64,000 nt of DNA from Candidatus Bathyarchaeota archaeon (GTDB lineage Archaea; Thermoproteota; Bathyarchaeia; TCS64). The position numbers and the translations under genes are program-made. The DNA lies in assembly GCA_030739585.1 (NCBI GenBank), contig JASLYX010000001.1, positions 124,001 through 188,000 on the forward strand, written 5' to 3'. Under the pieces are notes generated by a model, which had not been told where the DNA came from, ran no database searches, and saw nothing but the letters and a program-made list of their open reading frames with translations. Positions 52,454 through 60,564 of the stretch are shown here, one piece after another. Each line of letters opens with the position of its first letter. The first letter of the stretch is position 1.

Positions 52454-52971
52454 AACCCGCCCGGATCCTCGATAACCTCAGATAATTGTACATTATATGT
52501 CATTCAGAACAACTTAATGATCTCTCCTTTCAGTGATTTCAGAGAAGCCCTCTTTAGTGTGGCACGTTGGAAAGAGCTCCATCTGTTGGATCTTTTAGCC
52601 CTTGATTCTCCACCTATACAGACACAGCATCAGCAAATCTCAATAATTTCCTCAGGCGCTCTCTCATAGTTCAACAGTGACTATTCCGGATTTCAACGGT
52701 TTAGCTGGTCGAGACACATCACGAGGACAAAGGTTACCTCTAGGATAGTGTTGACGTAGTGCCCATGACCTGGGCCATCGTGCACATGCGCGCGACGCGG
52801 TGCAGAGGTAGATCTATGACTTTTTGCGGAGACCATCTCGAGATCGATTATAAGTTTCCTCTTTTCAACCGGAGCTCTCACGAATTCGAAGATTCGTGGT
52901 AAGCTGAATTAATCAGGGTGATCATATGGTCTAATAGAACAGCCCTCATAGAGAGGTCGCAGGAGAGCTCT
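52454..52971. other. Intergenic stretch, no gene supported
   Basis: 518 bases between a plus-strand and a minus-strand gene that converge. Minus-strand frames of 60-67 codons here show no family pattern. A histidine-rich piece (HVHDGPGHGHY) at about 52750-52785 is curious but unsupported. No hairpin of note. Confidence 0.3.
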
Positions 52972-53418
52972 TCAGTTATCGTCGAGGGTCTCCATGACTC
53001 TCCTCGCAGCCCAATCGACAAAGTCGTTACACATGTCAGTGCATTGCTCCTTAATCTCTTGGTAGCGGGCCTTACCCTCATCGGTCCGGCGGTCTATACC
53101 AAGTAGCTCCCTGCAGTTTACTGAGCCGAAGGTGTCCTCGAACTCCCTCAGGAGCTTTTGACTCATATCCCTTTGATGTGTCCGCTTACCCGTGAATTCT
53201 CCGAGGGTCTCGTCCCCTTCGGTCCCATAGATTAAACTGAGCGCAATTACCGCTCCAGTCACGGCCCCGCAGGCGCTCCCCCAGCCCCCTACCCCCCCAC
53301 CGAGGGATGATGCTGTTTTCATGATGTTCGACTCAAAGCCTTTTAGCGGGTGCCTCTCATCCACCATGATAAGAACGCTCTCGCAACAGTTGAACCTCCT
53401 CCCATCCCTCACGATCAT
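52972..53418 (-). CDS. C_GCAxxG_C_C family protein
   Basis: A 148-residue protein of the redox-type family named for its cysteine pattern. NCCESVLIM, then ASSLGGGVGGWGSACGAVTGAVIALSLIYG, and later VNCRELLG and EQCTDMCNDFVDWAARRV fit the order C, GCAxxG, C, C. Members are thought to have a redox or metal role and often sit near transporters or sulfur genes; nothing here decides. It lies 47 bases upstream of the SpoIIM-like gene on the same strand but separate from the histone. Confidence 0.85.
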   Translation of the reverse strand: MIVRDGRRFNCCESVLIMVDERHPLKGFESNIMKTASSLGGGVGGWGSACGAVTGAVIALSLIYGTEGDETLGEFTGKRTHQRDMSQKLLREFEDTFGSVNCRELLGIDRRTDEGKARYQEIKEQCTDMCNDFVDWAARRVMETLDDN

Positions 53419-53465
53419 GGTAGGTTTCTCTCAGAAAGGGGTTAGAAAAGGTTTACGGGTAGAGC

Positions 53466-54086
53466 CTAGACAAAGCCAAGGAGGTCCAAAATAAGAGGGG
53501 TTAGACTAACCTCGAGCCCTGCGGCAAGTATCAGCAGGGGGATGACCTTCGTGATGAAGAGGGCAAAGGCTTTCCCGAACTCAATCCTTATGCTTCCATG
53601 GCCCCTCAGTCGATCAAGCAACGCATATCCTAGGCCCATCCCCGCCGCTGAGCTCAGGAGTATAGTAGAGAGCTCTATGATGCCGTGGGGGATTAGACCC
53701 GCCAAAATGAAGCTGAGGCTGTAATCTTGGGCGATATTGTATGAAAAGTGGCCTATGAAGAAGCCATTAAGCACCACAAAAAACAGAGGGGGAAGCCCCC
53801 CCATGATGCCAAGGACCATCCAAAGGAAGCTCTTAGTGATATTGTTGAAGACGATGAATGTGAATATTTGGATTATGTCAAATCCCTCAATGTCGGGGAG
53901 GGCTCCCATAATCTCCTCGAGGAACTCTGTGGAGATAGAGTCTCCGAGGTAAAAACCCGAGATTAGTGAGAATATGAAGCTGACTAGGCAGATCATGAAG
54001 AGGGGAGAGAGTGACCTGACGTAGGACGCCTGTTTCCCGAAGATGAGTCTCCGCAGTCCGAGGGGCCTTTCCCGACGTTGGGTGAT
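53466..54086 (-). CDS. SpoIIM/DUF95-like membrane protein with apparent non-AUG start
   Basis: The protein has about five hydrophobic segments with the DUF95 pattern (NNITKSFLWMVLGIMGGLPPLFFVVLNGFFIGHFSYN, GLIPHGIIELSTILLSSAAG). The first ATG (53996) begins at the first membrane helix and has no ribosome site. Upstream, the frame stays open into the end of the histone gene and reads TQRRERPLGLRRLIFGKQASYVRSLSPLF, a basic leader normal for the family, but has no ATG, GTG or TTG. The ATC at 54084-54086 is eight bases after GGAGGGGAG and just before the histone stop. With it the protein is 206 residues. Function unknown; possibly a membrane remodelling or transport role. Confidence 0.75.
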   Translation of the reverse strand: MTQRRERPLGLRRLIFGKQASYVRSLSPLFMICLVSFIFSLISGFYLGDSISTEFLEEIMGALPDIEGFDIIQIFTFIVFNNITKSFLWMVLGIMGGLPPLFFVVLNGFFIGHFSYNIAQDYSLSFILAGLIPHGIIELSTILLSSAAGMGLGYALLDRLRGHGSIRIEFGKAFALFITKVIPLLILAAGLEVSLTPLILDLLGFV

Positions 54087-54088
54087 GG

Positions 54089-54325
54089 CTAAGTCTCCCC
54101 TCCAAAAACCAACTTTTCCATGGCCGCTGTCACGTCCCTCTCGGTGACTGTCTTTCGACTATCGCCAGAGGCGTTGGCTATAGCGGCCTCAGCCAAGGTC
54201 GAACCATATTTTCCCAGCGCTCTACGGAGCTCCTCGGCTGCGCCCTCGCTCACCCTGAGATTGCCACGTTTTTTAAAGAGCCTCCGGATAGAGGCTAGGG
54301 TGAATTCTTCTGCCAAGGACATCAC
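54089..54325 (-). CDS. Archaeal histone
   Basis: The 78 residues are one histone fold: LASIRRLFKKRGNLRVSEGAAEELRRALGKYGSTLAEAAIANASGDSRKTVTERDVTAAMEKL gives helix 1, long helix 2, the RKTV loop and helix 3. It dimerises and wraps DNA. Acid residues are somewhat more common than in methanogen histones. Two successive ATG codons begin it. It is divergent from nep1. Confidence 0.92.
   Translation of the reverse strand: MMSLAEEFTLASIRRLFKKRGNLRVSEGAAEELRRALGKYGSTLAEAAIANASGDSRKTVTERDVTAAMEKLVFGGET
54095..54103 (-). promoter_or_regulatory. Shine-Dalgarno-like site for the SpoIIM-like non-AUG start
   Basis: GGAGGGGAG on the minus strand contains the GGAGG core and ends eight bases before the in-frame ATC at 54086. 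It lies in the last codons of the histone gene (GGET), so reinitiation after that stop is possible. Confidence 0.5.
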
Positions 54326-54367
54326 TTAGACTTATGAAGAGCACTGCCTATTTTAGCTTCTGCAAAA

Positions 54368-55051
54368 ATGCTTCATCTTGTGTTTGTTGAGGCCGCTCTC
54401 GAGGCTGTTCCCCCCGGTATCATCGGCCATCCTTCAGTGAGGAGGAACGCTAAGAGGAGGAAGAAGCCCCCTGGGGAAACCCTCCTCAACAGGAGCCTCC
54501 ACCACCCCGTGATGGACCGGATACCCGATGGCCATAAGCGGGGAAGACCAGATATTACAAACATCTGTCTCCTAGAGGCCCTCGGCTCTCCTCTTAATCG
54601 GGAGGGGCGCCTATCCACGTGGATCCACACCTTCGGGGGATACTCCATCAAGATTTCCCCTGAGGCTAGGCTGCCCTATGACTGCAATAGGTTCAACAGC
54701 CTCGTGGAGCAGCTTTTTGTGCATGGTAAGGTCCCTCCAGGAGATGAGGAGCCGTTGATGAAGCTCGCCAAGCAGGGACTTGAGAACCTCAAATCAGATA
54801 TTTCCCCGACCCTGACGGTTGCCCTCACTAGCCACGGGGTGCCCTCGGATCTAGAAGATGTGGCATCGAGGCTTGCATCTGAGGAGGTCCCTGCCGTATT
54901 CATAGGGGCGTTCCCCCACGGATCCATGGCAAAGGAGACTCTGGCCCTCGCAGATGAGGCTTTTAGTATCTACCCTGAGTCCCTCCAGGCATGGGTAGTG
55001 ACCTCTAGGCTCATCTACGGGTACGAGAAGGCGTCAGGCAAGACGGATTAG
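54368..55051 (+). CDS. nep1: 16S rRNA pseudouridine N1-methyltransferase Nep1
   Basis: SPOUT-fold methyltransferase of small-subunit biogenesis. HLVFVEAALEAVPPGI, KRGRPDITNICLLEALGSPLNREGRLSTWIHT, RLPYDCNRFNSLVEQL and the C-terminal knot VFIGAFPHGSM are conserved Nep1/Emg1 blocks. The 227 residues match the archaeal size. It is alone, divergent from the histone gene across 42 bases. Confidence 0.93.
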   Translation: MLHLVFVEAALEAVPPGIIGHPSVRRNAKRRKKPPGETLLNRSLHHPVMDRIPDGHKRGRPDITNICLLEALGSPLNREGRLSTWIHTFGGYSIKISPEARLPYDCNRFNSLVEQLFVHGKVPPGDEEPLMKLAKQGLENLKSDISPTLTVALTSHGVPSDLEDVASRLASEEVPAVFIGAFPHGSMAKETLALADEAFSIYPESLQAWVVTSRLIYGYEKASGKTD

Positions 55052-55096
55052 GCAGATCTACTATCAGGAAAATTATTTCATGAATCAAGTTCGAGG

Positions 55097-55624
55097 CTAC
55101 ACTTTCCTCTCTTTCTTCTTATAGAACTTGTAGAGTCTCGGGTCGACGTGAGACCAGTCGCGACTCTCTCCGAAGAGGTCATCTCGGTCCTTCTGGGAGG
55201 TGGGGATGGTCTCGAACTCGCAGCAGTTGTCCCCGGCTGTAAGGGCCTTGGTGTGGATCATCTTTTCATCCGGGTTTGCCCACATGATCTTCGCGGGGTC
55301 TATGAGGCAATACAGGCTTCCAATATCCATCTCACCATAATCCTTAACGATCTTCCCCAGCTCGCAGATGGGGGGGCCATTCTCCCTGCGCTCCCAAAAG
55401 CCGTACTTGGGAAGCCCCTGGTGGCCCGCCTCGGTCCTCTCAGCGACTCTTCGGGCGTACTCCTTGATTGCGTCCATTATAAGCTGTTTTCCTTTCTCCC
55501 ACCCAAACTCATCCACTAGAACTCGCCCAAATGCCAAGTGAAGGAGGGCAAGCCTCTGGGTCACCACCTTGACCTCGTTCTCCGCCTCGCTGAGGTAAAC
55601 CATCTCTTCGGTAGCTTTGGTCAT
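55097..55624 (-). CDS. Diverged ATC-hydrolase-like protein
   Basis: The 175 residues resemble the same broad family as 33542-34012: an amphipathic helix (LAFGRVLVDEFGWEKGKQLIMDAIKEYARRVAERTEAGHQGL) then CELGKIVKDYGEMDIGSLYCLIDPAKIMWANPD and DNCCEFE. Family members hydrolyse or bind small thiazoline-like compounds, but most are uncharacterised and the function is not known here. Its start is 45 bases into a gap after nep1 on the opposite strand. Confidence 0.6.
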   Translation of the reverse strand: MTKATEEMVYLSEAENEVKVVTQRLALLHLAFGRVLVDEFGWEKGKQLIMDAIKEYARRVAERTEAGHQGLPKYGFWERRENGPPICELGKIVKDYGEMDIGSLYCLIDPAKIMWANPDEKMIHTKALTAGDNCCEFETIPTSQKDRDDLFGESRDWSHVDPRLYKFYKKKERKV

Positions 55625-55756
55625 TAGAACACCGATCTTTATCCAAAGTCCCCGGGATTTAAATCAAATGCCAGATTTTCCCAAAGTAAAATGTGCTGTG
55701 ACCAGTTAATAGCTGGAAAAATCGATGAACCGGATTAGTAGTCTATTTGTTTTTGA

Positions 55757-55942
55757 TTAGGCAAACGCGCGGTCGAGTATCTTGGACCAGCAGTCGGCAT
55801 TGTACCCCTCAAGGAACCTCTGGCCACTGTTTCATACACCGACATGATACACCTCTTCGCCTAGTCGAACTCGAGGCAGTTCTTTTCCCATAGAGACAGG
55901 GGTTACAGTCACCGATACGAGCGCACGTGCTTGGCCAAATAT
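55757..55942 (-). pseudogene. Short interrupted frame with in-frame TGA
   Basis: On the minus strand an ATA-started frame reads IFGQARALVSVTVTPVSMG to EEVYHVGV, then TGA at 55832-55834, and continues NSGQRFLEGYNADCWSKILDRAFA to the TAA at 55757-55759. Both pieces look protein-like and are in the same frame, so this may be a decayed small gene; recoding at TGA is possible but unsupported, as no selenocysteine gene or SECIS-like fold was found. No family is recognised. Confidence 0.3.
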
Positions 55943-56000
55943 TTACCGGGGTGCACGAATGATTGATATACGATGGTTCAAGAAAATTTATCGACCGCAC

Positions 56001-56303
56001 ATGGAGTTCAGCGACGTCAAGATTACAGTGATCAAGAAGCTCGAGACAGATGAAATATTCAAAGAGTACGCCAATGAGGAGGCTAAGCCTTCATGCAGCG
56101 CCGTAAGGCTTGGGGACGAGTTCATCTCAAGAAACATGGGAGCTCCCGAGGGGTTTTGCAGCTGGGCTTGGACGGACATTCAGAGGGACGTGGTGCATCT
56201 CGCTCTAGGAGGCGAGTTCCCCTGGATGAAGAAGGAGGGGACTATGGTATCCTGCTGTACCGACGGCTTGAGGCCGGTCCTCTACAAGCTTGAAAGAATT
56301 TGA
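56001..56303 (+). CDS. TIGR04076 family protein
   Basis: A 100-residue protein with the family pattern VKITVIKK (first strand), PSCSAVRLGDEFISRNMGAPEGFCSWAWTDI and EGTMVSCCTDGLRPVLYKLERI. The paired cysteines (CS, C, CC) suggest a metal or redox role, but function is unknown. The ATG at 56001 is favoured since it begins at the conserved strand; the frame is open to 55959. Confidence 0.85.
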   Translation: MEFSDVKITVIKKLETDEIFKEYANEEAKPSCSAVRLGDEFISRNMGAPEGFCSWAWTDIQRDVVHLALGGEFPWMKKEGTMVSCCTDGLRPVLYKLERI

Positions 56304-56433
56304 CCCGGGTAGTAGGAAATCTCTACCGACAATTTTCAGCCTTCCTTTAACAGGTTTTCTTGGGGATTCGCGTGCCATATCAAGGGTAAACAAAGCAGTC
56401 TTCTATTCTAAGGACTTTAAGACCTTCAAATTA

Positions 56434-56577
56434 ATGGTTAATATGGTCTTCTTTGGGTTCTACCAGCTGGTGACTTGGATCGGTACGGGTTATGCATCAG
56501 CAACTGCATTTGATCCTGGGAAGGGATACTGGGCCCTTGTGCTCTCTGAAACAAATATCCAGCTTCCACCCACCTGA
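56434..56577 (+). pseudogene. Fragment resembling the C-terminal repeat of a surface protein
   Basis: The frame ends FDPGKGYWALVLSETNIQLPPT; the GKGYW-ALVLSE core resembles the repeated end module (PGxGYWv) of large archaeal surface proteins. Only ~47 residues remain, with no signal peptide and no partner modules. The frame is open upstream to 56290 but that part shows no relation. It is most likely a remnant; the resemblance is weak. Confidence 0.3.
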
Positions 56578-56583
56578 TCTTCA

Positions 56584-56681
56584 ATTCACACAAAATGTGT
56601 ATGTGTTTGTTTGTATGTAGATAGGGCTATAGAGATAGATGGATAGGTAGTTGGGTTTGGGTTTGGGGCCTAAATTTTATC
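56584..56681 (+). repeat. Direct repeat, copy 1
   Basis: A ~98-base G/T-rich segment: AATGTGTATGTGTTTGT, then short ATAGA-type runs, then GGGGCCTAAATTTTATC. The same start and end blocks recur in the same order at 57357-57435. The middle differs in length, as expected for simple sequence. A CACACACAC run follows this copy. Confidence 0.7.
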
Positions 56682-56869
56682 CCCCCCACACACACATAAC
56701 GGAGGACGACGGGGTGCACGAACTACCGCTCATGCTGCGAGTCTCATGCTTGTCTCAGAATGATGATGGTACCGGGGTATAACGTTTAACGCCTAAGAGA
56801 TAACCTGAACATAAATCAGGCACAACCGTAGAATTATTAAATAAGAGCCAAAATTAATGGTTGATAAAT

Positions 56870-57106
56870 ATGGCTAATGACCGTGCACTCGGTTGGATAA
56901 TCTTCCTGGGAAGCCTCGCAGGGTACGTGGTCTATTTCTGGTTGCTATTCATGTCGCAGTGGAAGTTGCTGACACTCCAGGTCTCCAACATTATCATGGT
57001 CGGGATGTTTCATCTCATCCTTGCGTGGGTCGGTTACACCCTTGCTACAAAGCCGCGCGCGCGCGAGCGGCTAATTAAATGGCTCCAAAACCTTTCTAAG
57101 TTTTAG
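56870..57106 (+). CDS. Small two-helix membrane protein
   Basis: The 78-residue protein has two hydrophobic helices, about 7-28 (ALGWIIFLGSLAGYVVYFWLLFM) and about 36-56 (QVSNIIMVGMFHLILAWVGYTLA), then a basic tail (KPRARERLIKWLQNLSKF). This pattern is seen in many small archaeal membrane proteins of unknown role. The ATG at 56870 is used; a TTG nine bases earlier is possible. It sits between the two copies of the direct repeat. Confidence 0.6.
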   Translation: MANDRALGWIIFLGSLAGYVVYFWLLFMSQWKLLTLQVSNIIMVGMFHLILAWVGYTLATKPRARERLIKWLQNLSKF

Positions 57107-57206
57107 TGGTTCTAGGGGCCGCCCTTGTCATAGACAATTACCGCTTACAGGGTCGCCTTTTCAAGTGGCAAGACATCAACAATCATGAGACCATCGCGCT
57201 TTGGCT

Positions 57207-57313
57207 GGCTCTCTAATGGGGAAATGGACACCAGAGAGAGCCCGCGCCCTAGTATGTAACAAGGACGGGACTTTCAAATCGTGAAAGGGAGGCCGCAAGA
57301 AGGCCGACCTTTC
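57207..57313 (+). other. Two strong hairpins, possible structured RNA
   Basis: GGCTCTCT at 57207-57214 pairs with AGAGAGCC at 57235-57242. A second hairpin spans 57283-57313: GAAAGG pairs with CCTTTC, then a symmetric GA/GA internal loop, then GGCC with GGCC around a seven-base loop. Tandem GA pairs are typical of stable RNA motifs. Both lie in a gene-free stretch (57107-57461) between the membrane protein and the second repeat. No known RNA family is recognised. Confidence 0.4.
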
Positions 57314-57356
57314 CAAAAGGAGACCCCAGCCCACTTTAAAGTAAAACGTTCAATAA

Positions 57357-57435
57357 TTCACACTTAACACCAAATGTGTATGTGTTTGTAGATAGGGATA
57401 GATAGAGATAGGTGTGTGTGGGGCCTAAATTTTAT
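57357..57435 (+). repeat. Direct repeat, copy 2
   Basis: A ~79-base copy of the segment at 56584-56681, with the identical blocks AAATGTGTATGTGTTTGT and GGGGCCTAAATTTTATC, about 770 bases downstream. It ends 27 bases before the ATG of the next gene, so its last block, with TAAATTTTATC, may act as a promoter element. Confidence 0.7.
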
Positions 57436-57461
57436 CTCCAACCTCGTGAGACTTTAGAGGC

Positions 57462-58496
57462 ATGGTTCTATTCATCAGCGATCAGGATATCGCAAGGATC
57501 GAGGTCACCCCAGAGGAGGTCATCCAGGCCGTTGAAGGGGTCTATAACCAGGATGGCCGGGGCCTAGCGTACGATACTCCAAGGCATGAGGCTCGGATTA
57601 AAGGAAAGAATCTTCCCCATATCGCCCCGGGAACAACGAGCGTGGGGCAGGGGATGGCCTATCTCGAGGAGACGGGAGTGGTGGTGCTTTCCCATTCCTT
57701 CCACTTCGACCAGAATTGGTACTGTAACCACCTCGTCGACCCCAAGGACGGTAGCATAATCGCGATCATCAAGAGGAGCAGATCTCCTCTAGGCGAGAGG
57801 ACGAGAGGCGTAAAAACGGGAAACCTTAGGACCGGGGCCGCCGCAGCCATTGGGGCGAAGTATTTGGCTCGGAAACACATAGACGAGGTAGGAGTAATTG
57901 GGACAGGCAGGATAGGCGGAGCCTCTCTCCTCTGCCTATCGAAAGTGAGGGATTTTGACAGGGTTTACGTCCACTCCGGTCGGAGCAGGGATAAGGTTTT
58001 CGCCTCTGATATAGGGAGGATGCTGGGGGTCGACGTAACCGCAGCGAAGACAGTGGAGCAGGTCGTGACTAGTGCGGACGTCCTGATAACGGCCACATAT
58101 GCCACAGAGCCCATCGTCAAAGGAGAGTGGCTAAGGGCGGGGGTTCATATTTCAGGCATGGGAGCCGACGGCCCCATGAAGGCAGAGCTAGATGCCGAGG
58201 CTGTCAGGAGGGCTGACAAGATTGTCATCGACGGGGAAAAGTGCCTCAAGATCAAGGAGATCGCCGATCCCATTCGGCAGGGGATAATACGCTTAGACGA
58301 TATCTACGGCAGGATCGGGGAGGTGGTCGCAGGGATGAAGCCGGGGAGAGAGGGTGACTCCGAGATCACCTTCTTCGAGAGCGATGGCACCCATATGCAG
58401 TCCGCCGGTGTCGCATACCTCCTCTACGAGAAGGTTAAGGAGGCAGGCCTTGGAGTAGAGAAGGATGACCAAAAGTCATTCTCTCTTAACTTATAA
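57462..58496 (+). CDS. Ornithine cyclodeaminase/mu-crystallin family dehydrogenase
   Basis: A 344-residue NAD(P)-dependent enzyme: ISDQDIARIEVTPEEVIQAVEGVYN, RTGAAAAIGAKYLARK, Rossmann motif VGVIGTGRIGGASLL, ADVLITATYATEPIVKGEWLRAGVHISGMGAD. Family members act on ornithine, alanine, lysine-derived imines or other imino acids, so the substrate is open. Together with proBA at 17-19 kb it could support a second route to proline; that is speculation. A cupin gene is convergent five bases away. Confidence 0.88.
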   Translation: MVLFISDQDIARIEVTPEEVIQAVEGVYNQDGRGLAYDTPRHEARIKGKNLPHIAPGTTSVGQGMAYLEETGVVVLSHSFHFDQNWYCNHLVDPKDGSIIAIIKRSRSPLGERTRGVKTGNLRTGAAAAIGAKYLARKHIDEVGVIGTGRIGGASLLCLSKVRDFDRVYVHSGRSRDKVFASDIGRMLGVDVTAAKTVEQVVTSADVLITATYATEPIVKGEWLRAGVHISGMGADGPMKAELDAEAVRRADKIVIDGEKCLKIKEIADPIRQGIIRLDDIYGRIGEVVAGMKPGREGDSEITFFESDGTHMQSAGVAYLLYEKVKEAGLGVEKDDQKSFSLNL

Positions 58497-58501
58497 CCAG
58501 C

Positions 58502-59005
58502 CTATTCGCCGAATAAACGAAAATTACAGCCTCGAACTATTATCATCCATAGCAGGCCCCGACTTCGGATCATATCAAGCCCCAGTTCGGAAACGCGCGC
58601 GCTGAGTGCCGACTCTTCATCAGCTTCCTTTTTTTCGTTCTTACCCTCAGAAGCACCGATATTAGTGAACATATTCATAATTAGGAGGACCAAACGGTCT
58701 TTTCCCGGATTGGAGAAACTATGAAAGAGGTTGGGGGGCACCGTGATGATGCTCCCAGAGCTTACGGTCACTGGATCATGTATTCCTTCAACCCTGCAGA
58801 CCCCTGATATGACGACTACAACGTGCTCCCGATCGTGGGTATGGTTTGTGGTGTGCCCCCCCGGCTCCATCCGGAAAATGCGGGAGGAGAATCCCTTCAG
58901 GTCGGTTCTCTTGAGCACCGCCCAGATGGAGTTGACTCCGTTGAAACCCTCATTGGTTTCCGTAATCCCTGGCTCCTCTGAGAGCTTCCTGATTTTAATG
59001 CTCAT
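58502..59005 (-). CDS. Cupin-domain protein
   Basis: The 167 residues contain one cupin barrel. Motif 1 is GGHTTNHTHDREHVVVVISG with the histidines and glutamate/aspartate of the metal site and motif 2 is GSIITVPPNLFHSFSN. A charged linker and a short hydrophobic tail follow. Single cupins have many roles and no specific one can be named. It ends convergently with the mu-crystallin-like dehydrogenase. Confidence 0.85.
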   Translation of the reverse strand: MSIKIRKLSEEPGITETNEGFNGVNSIWAVLKRTDLKGFSSRIFRMEPGGHTTNHTHDREHVVVVISGVCRVEGIHDPVTVSSGSIITVPPNLFHSFSNPGKDRLVLLIMNMFTNIGASEGKNEKKEADEESALSARVSELGLDMIRSRGLLWMIIVRGCNFRLFGE

Positions 59006-59106
59006 ATTAGTCTCTGGGAAACTTTATTCGCCCTTCAACATAAGGCTGATCGGTAAGAATGGTTGAGTTTAGGGGTGGGGGACAAACGGATGGTATTATT
59101 ATGAGT

Positions 59107-59566
59107 GAGAGGGCCCCTTTTACTATAGTAAGAAAGGGATGCTAATCGCTTACACTAAGGTCTTCGACACCACAGAGATAAACATCACGTTCTACCACTA
59201 TCCTACCCCCAAGATAGTGGAGGGCTGGTACAGGAGCGCCCACCGGGGTTTATCTATGCTCTCAAGCTCCCAGGGGTCATCACCCACGACAAATGGCTCG
59301 ATCTAAACAAGGGGGTCGAGCTAGATATTAACTTCAACTCTGGGGACCGGGTCGAGGCTAGGGTCCGGCGATACTCCATAGAGATCGACAGGAACTCGAA
59401 GACGGGGACTCATGACTGTGATAACTGGAGGAAAGAGGCTGAGAGAAAGAGGATATGCAAGCACATCGCGAAATTTCTGCTGAGCCTCACTGAGAGCCAA
59501 GCCCCGGAGCTCCTCACGTTGATGTGGGTGAACAGGGAGATCTGGCGGGCCATCGTAGCATATTGA
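59107..59566 (+). pseudogene. Chimeric pseudogene: DUF72 5' part joined to SWIM-type 3' part
   Basis: From about 59107 one frame reads GPFYYSKKGMLIAYTKVFDTTEIN and on to ITFYHYPTPKIVEGWY, the DUF72 core, but lacks the protein's first ~25 residues and hits TAA at 59304-59306. From about 59246 another frame picks up DUF72 text (FIYALKLPGVITHDKWL), showing a frameshift, and then changes to YSIEIDRNSKTGTHDCDNW and KRICKHIAKFLLSL, a SWIM zinc-finger pattern (C...CKH), ending with TGA at 59564-59566. A deletion seems to have joined two genes, with later frameshift. Confidence 0.6.
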
Positions 59567-59571
59567 TGCCT

Positions 59572-60393
59572 TTACTTGACCTCTATCTTAAGCTTACTGA
59601 GGGCGACCTGGATTTTTTTCTTCTGATGACTTTTAAGACCCTTGTCAAGGACAGCATGATTGACACCGTCAAGGGTCTTGTCCTGCATCTGGGAGATGAG
59701 CTCCGGCGATAGGAGGTCGATGGCATACTTTGCAGCGATGTGACCGAAGGCGGTCTCCTCCTCTAGGACGCTGAAGGTGGGGCAATAATGACCCCCGCCG
59801 AAGCCTATAGCCACGGGAACTTTCCCTTTGGTGTTTATTCCCTCGAGGACCGCCTCCACTAGATAGTGGGCTGACCCTGGGTCCTTCCATTGTTGCTTGC
59901 GGCTTCCTAGCTCGGCGAAGAACATTGGGGTCTTAAACTGGGTGGGGCTGTGGTGAGTAGCCTCCATGGAGACTTTGAATCCCTTCGGAGGGTTCTCAGA
60001 GAGCTCCAAGTAAATGTCCCGCATAGGGTTCGCGAGAGTGGGTTGGAGCTCCCGGGTCCTGCCTCCGTACATTGCCTTCCCAAAGTTCCCAGTGGGATGA
60101 ACGGTGAAACTGGGCTGCCCGCTTTTGGCCCAGTGCCTTGAGGCGATAATGATATAGTCAAGTCCGTAAGTCTCAGCAAATCCGTCGAAGTCTGTGGGGT
60201 AGGGGTTAGGCTCCGGGGGGACTTTGTATCTTTCCTCAGGGACGATTAGGGGCTCTACCACGAGCATATATGTATCGCCCATACTGAGAACTGAAGCGTC
60301 CTCGGTCTCCGAGAACCCCAGCTCCCTAAATATGTTGAGCATGTTCGCCCCCGCGGGATCGGAGGGTGATAACGCGATTCCAATATTCCCCAT
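59572..60393 (-). CDS. dtdA: D-aminoacyl-tRNA deacylase
   Basis: Archaeal DtdA (GEK1-like) removes D-amino acids from tRNA. IGIALSPSDPAGANM, IIASRHWAKSGQPSFTVHPTGNFG, ATHHSPT and IGFGGGHYCPTF are family blocks, with the histidines that bind zinc. The 273 residues match. It stands between the chimeric pseudogene and a small zinc protein, close to ThrRS; both serve tRNA charging quality. Confidence 0.93.
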   Translation of the reverse strand: MGNIGIALSPSDPAGANMLNIFRELGFSETEDASVLSMGDTYMLVVEPLIVPEERYKVPPEPNPYPTDFDGFAETYGLDYIIIASRHWAKSGQPSFTVHPTGNFGKAMYGGRTRELQPTLANPMRDIYLELSENPPKGFKVSMEATHHSPTQFKTPMFFAELGSRKQQWKDPGSAHYLVEAVLEGINTKGKVPVAIGFGGGHYCPTFSVLEEETAFGHIAAKYAIDLLSPELISQMQDKTLDGVNHAVLDKGLKSHQKKKIQVALSKLKIEVK

Positions 60394-60564
60394 TTCAGCA
60401 CCTCATAGACTGTTATTAGGGAGGGGCGGCCGCTGATATCTTTTAGGTTAGAGTGGGGAAGCAGGGACACCTGGGGATTCCGGAGAAAGAAGACTTCAAT
60501 ATTCCTAATTCATTATTTTTATAGAAGTGGCCCGGGTATGTTATCTGTCCACTGGTGAGTGCTT

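Noticed and set aside
52693-52881. Minus-strand 62-codon frame with HVHDGPGHGHY
   Set aside because: No ribosome site and no family pattern beyond one histidine-rich stretch.
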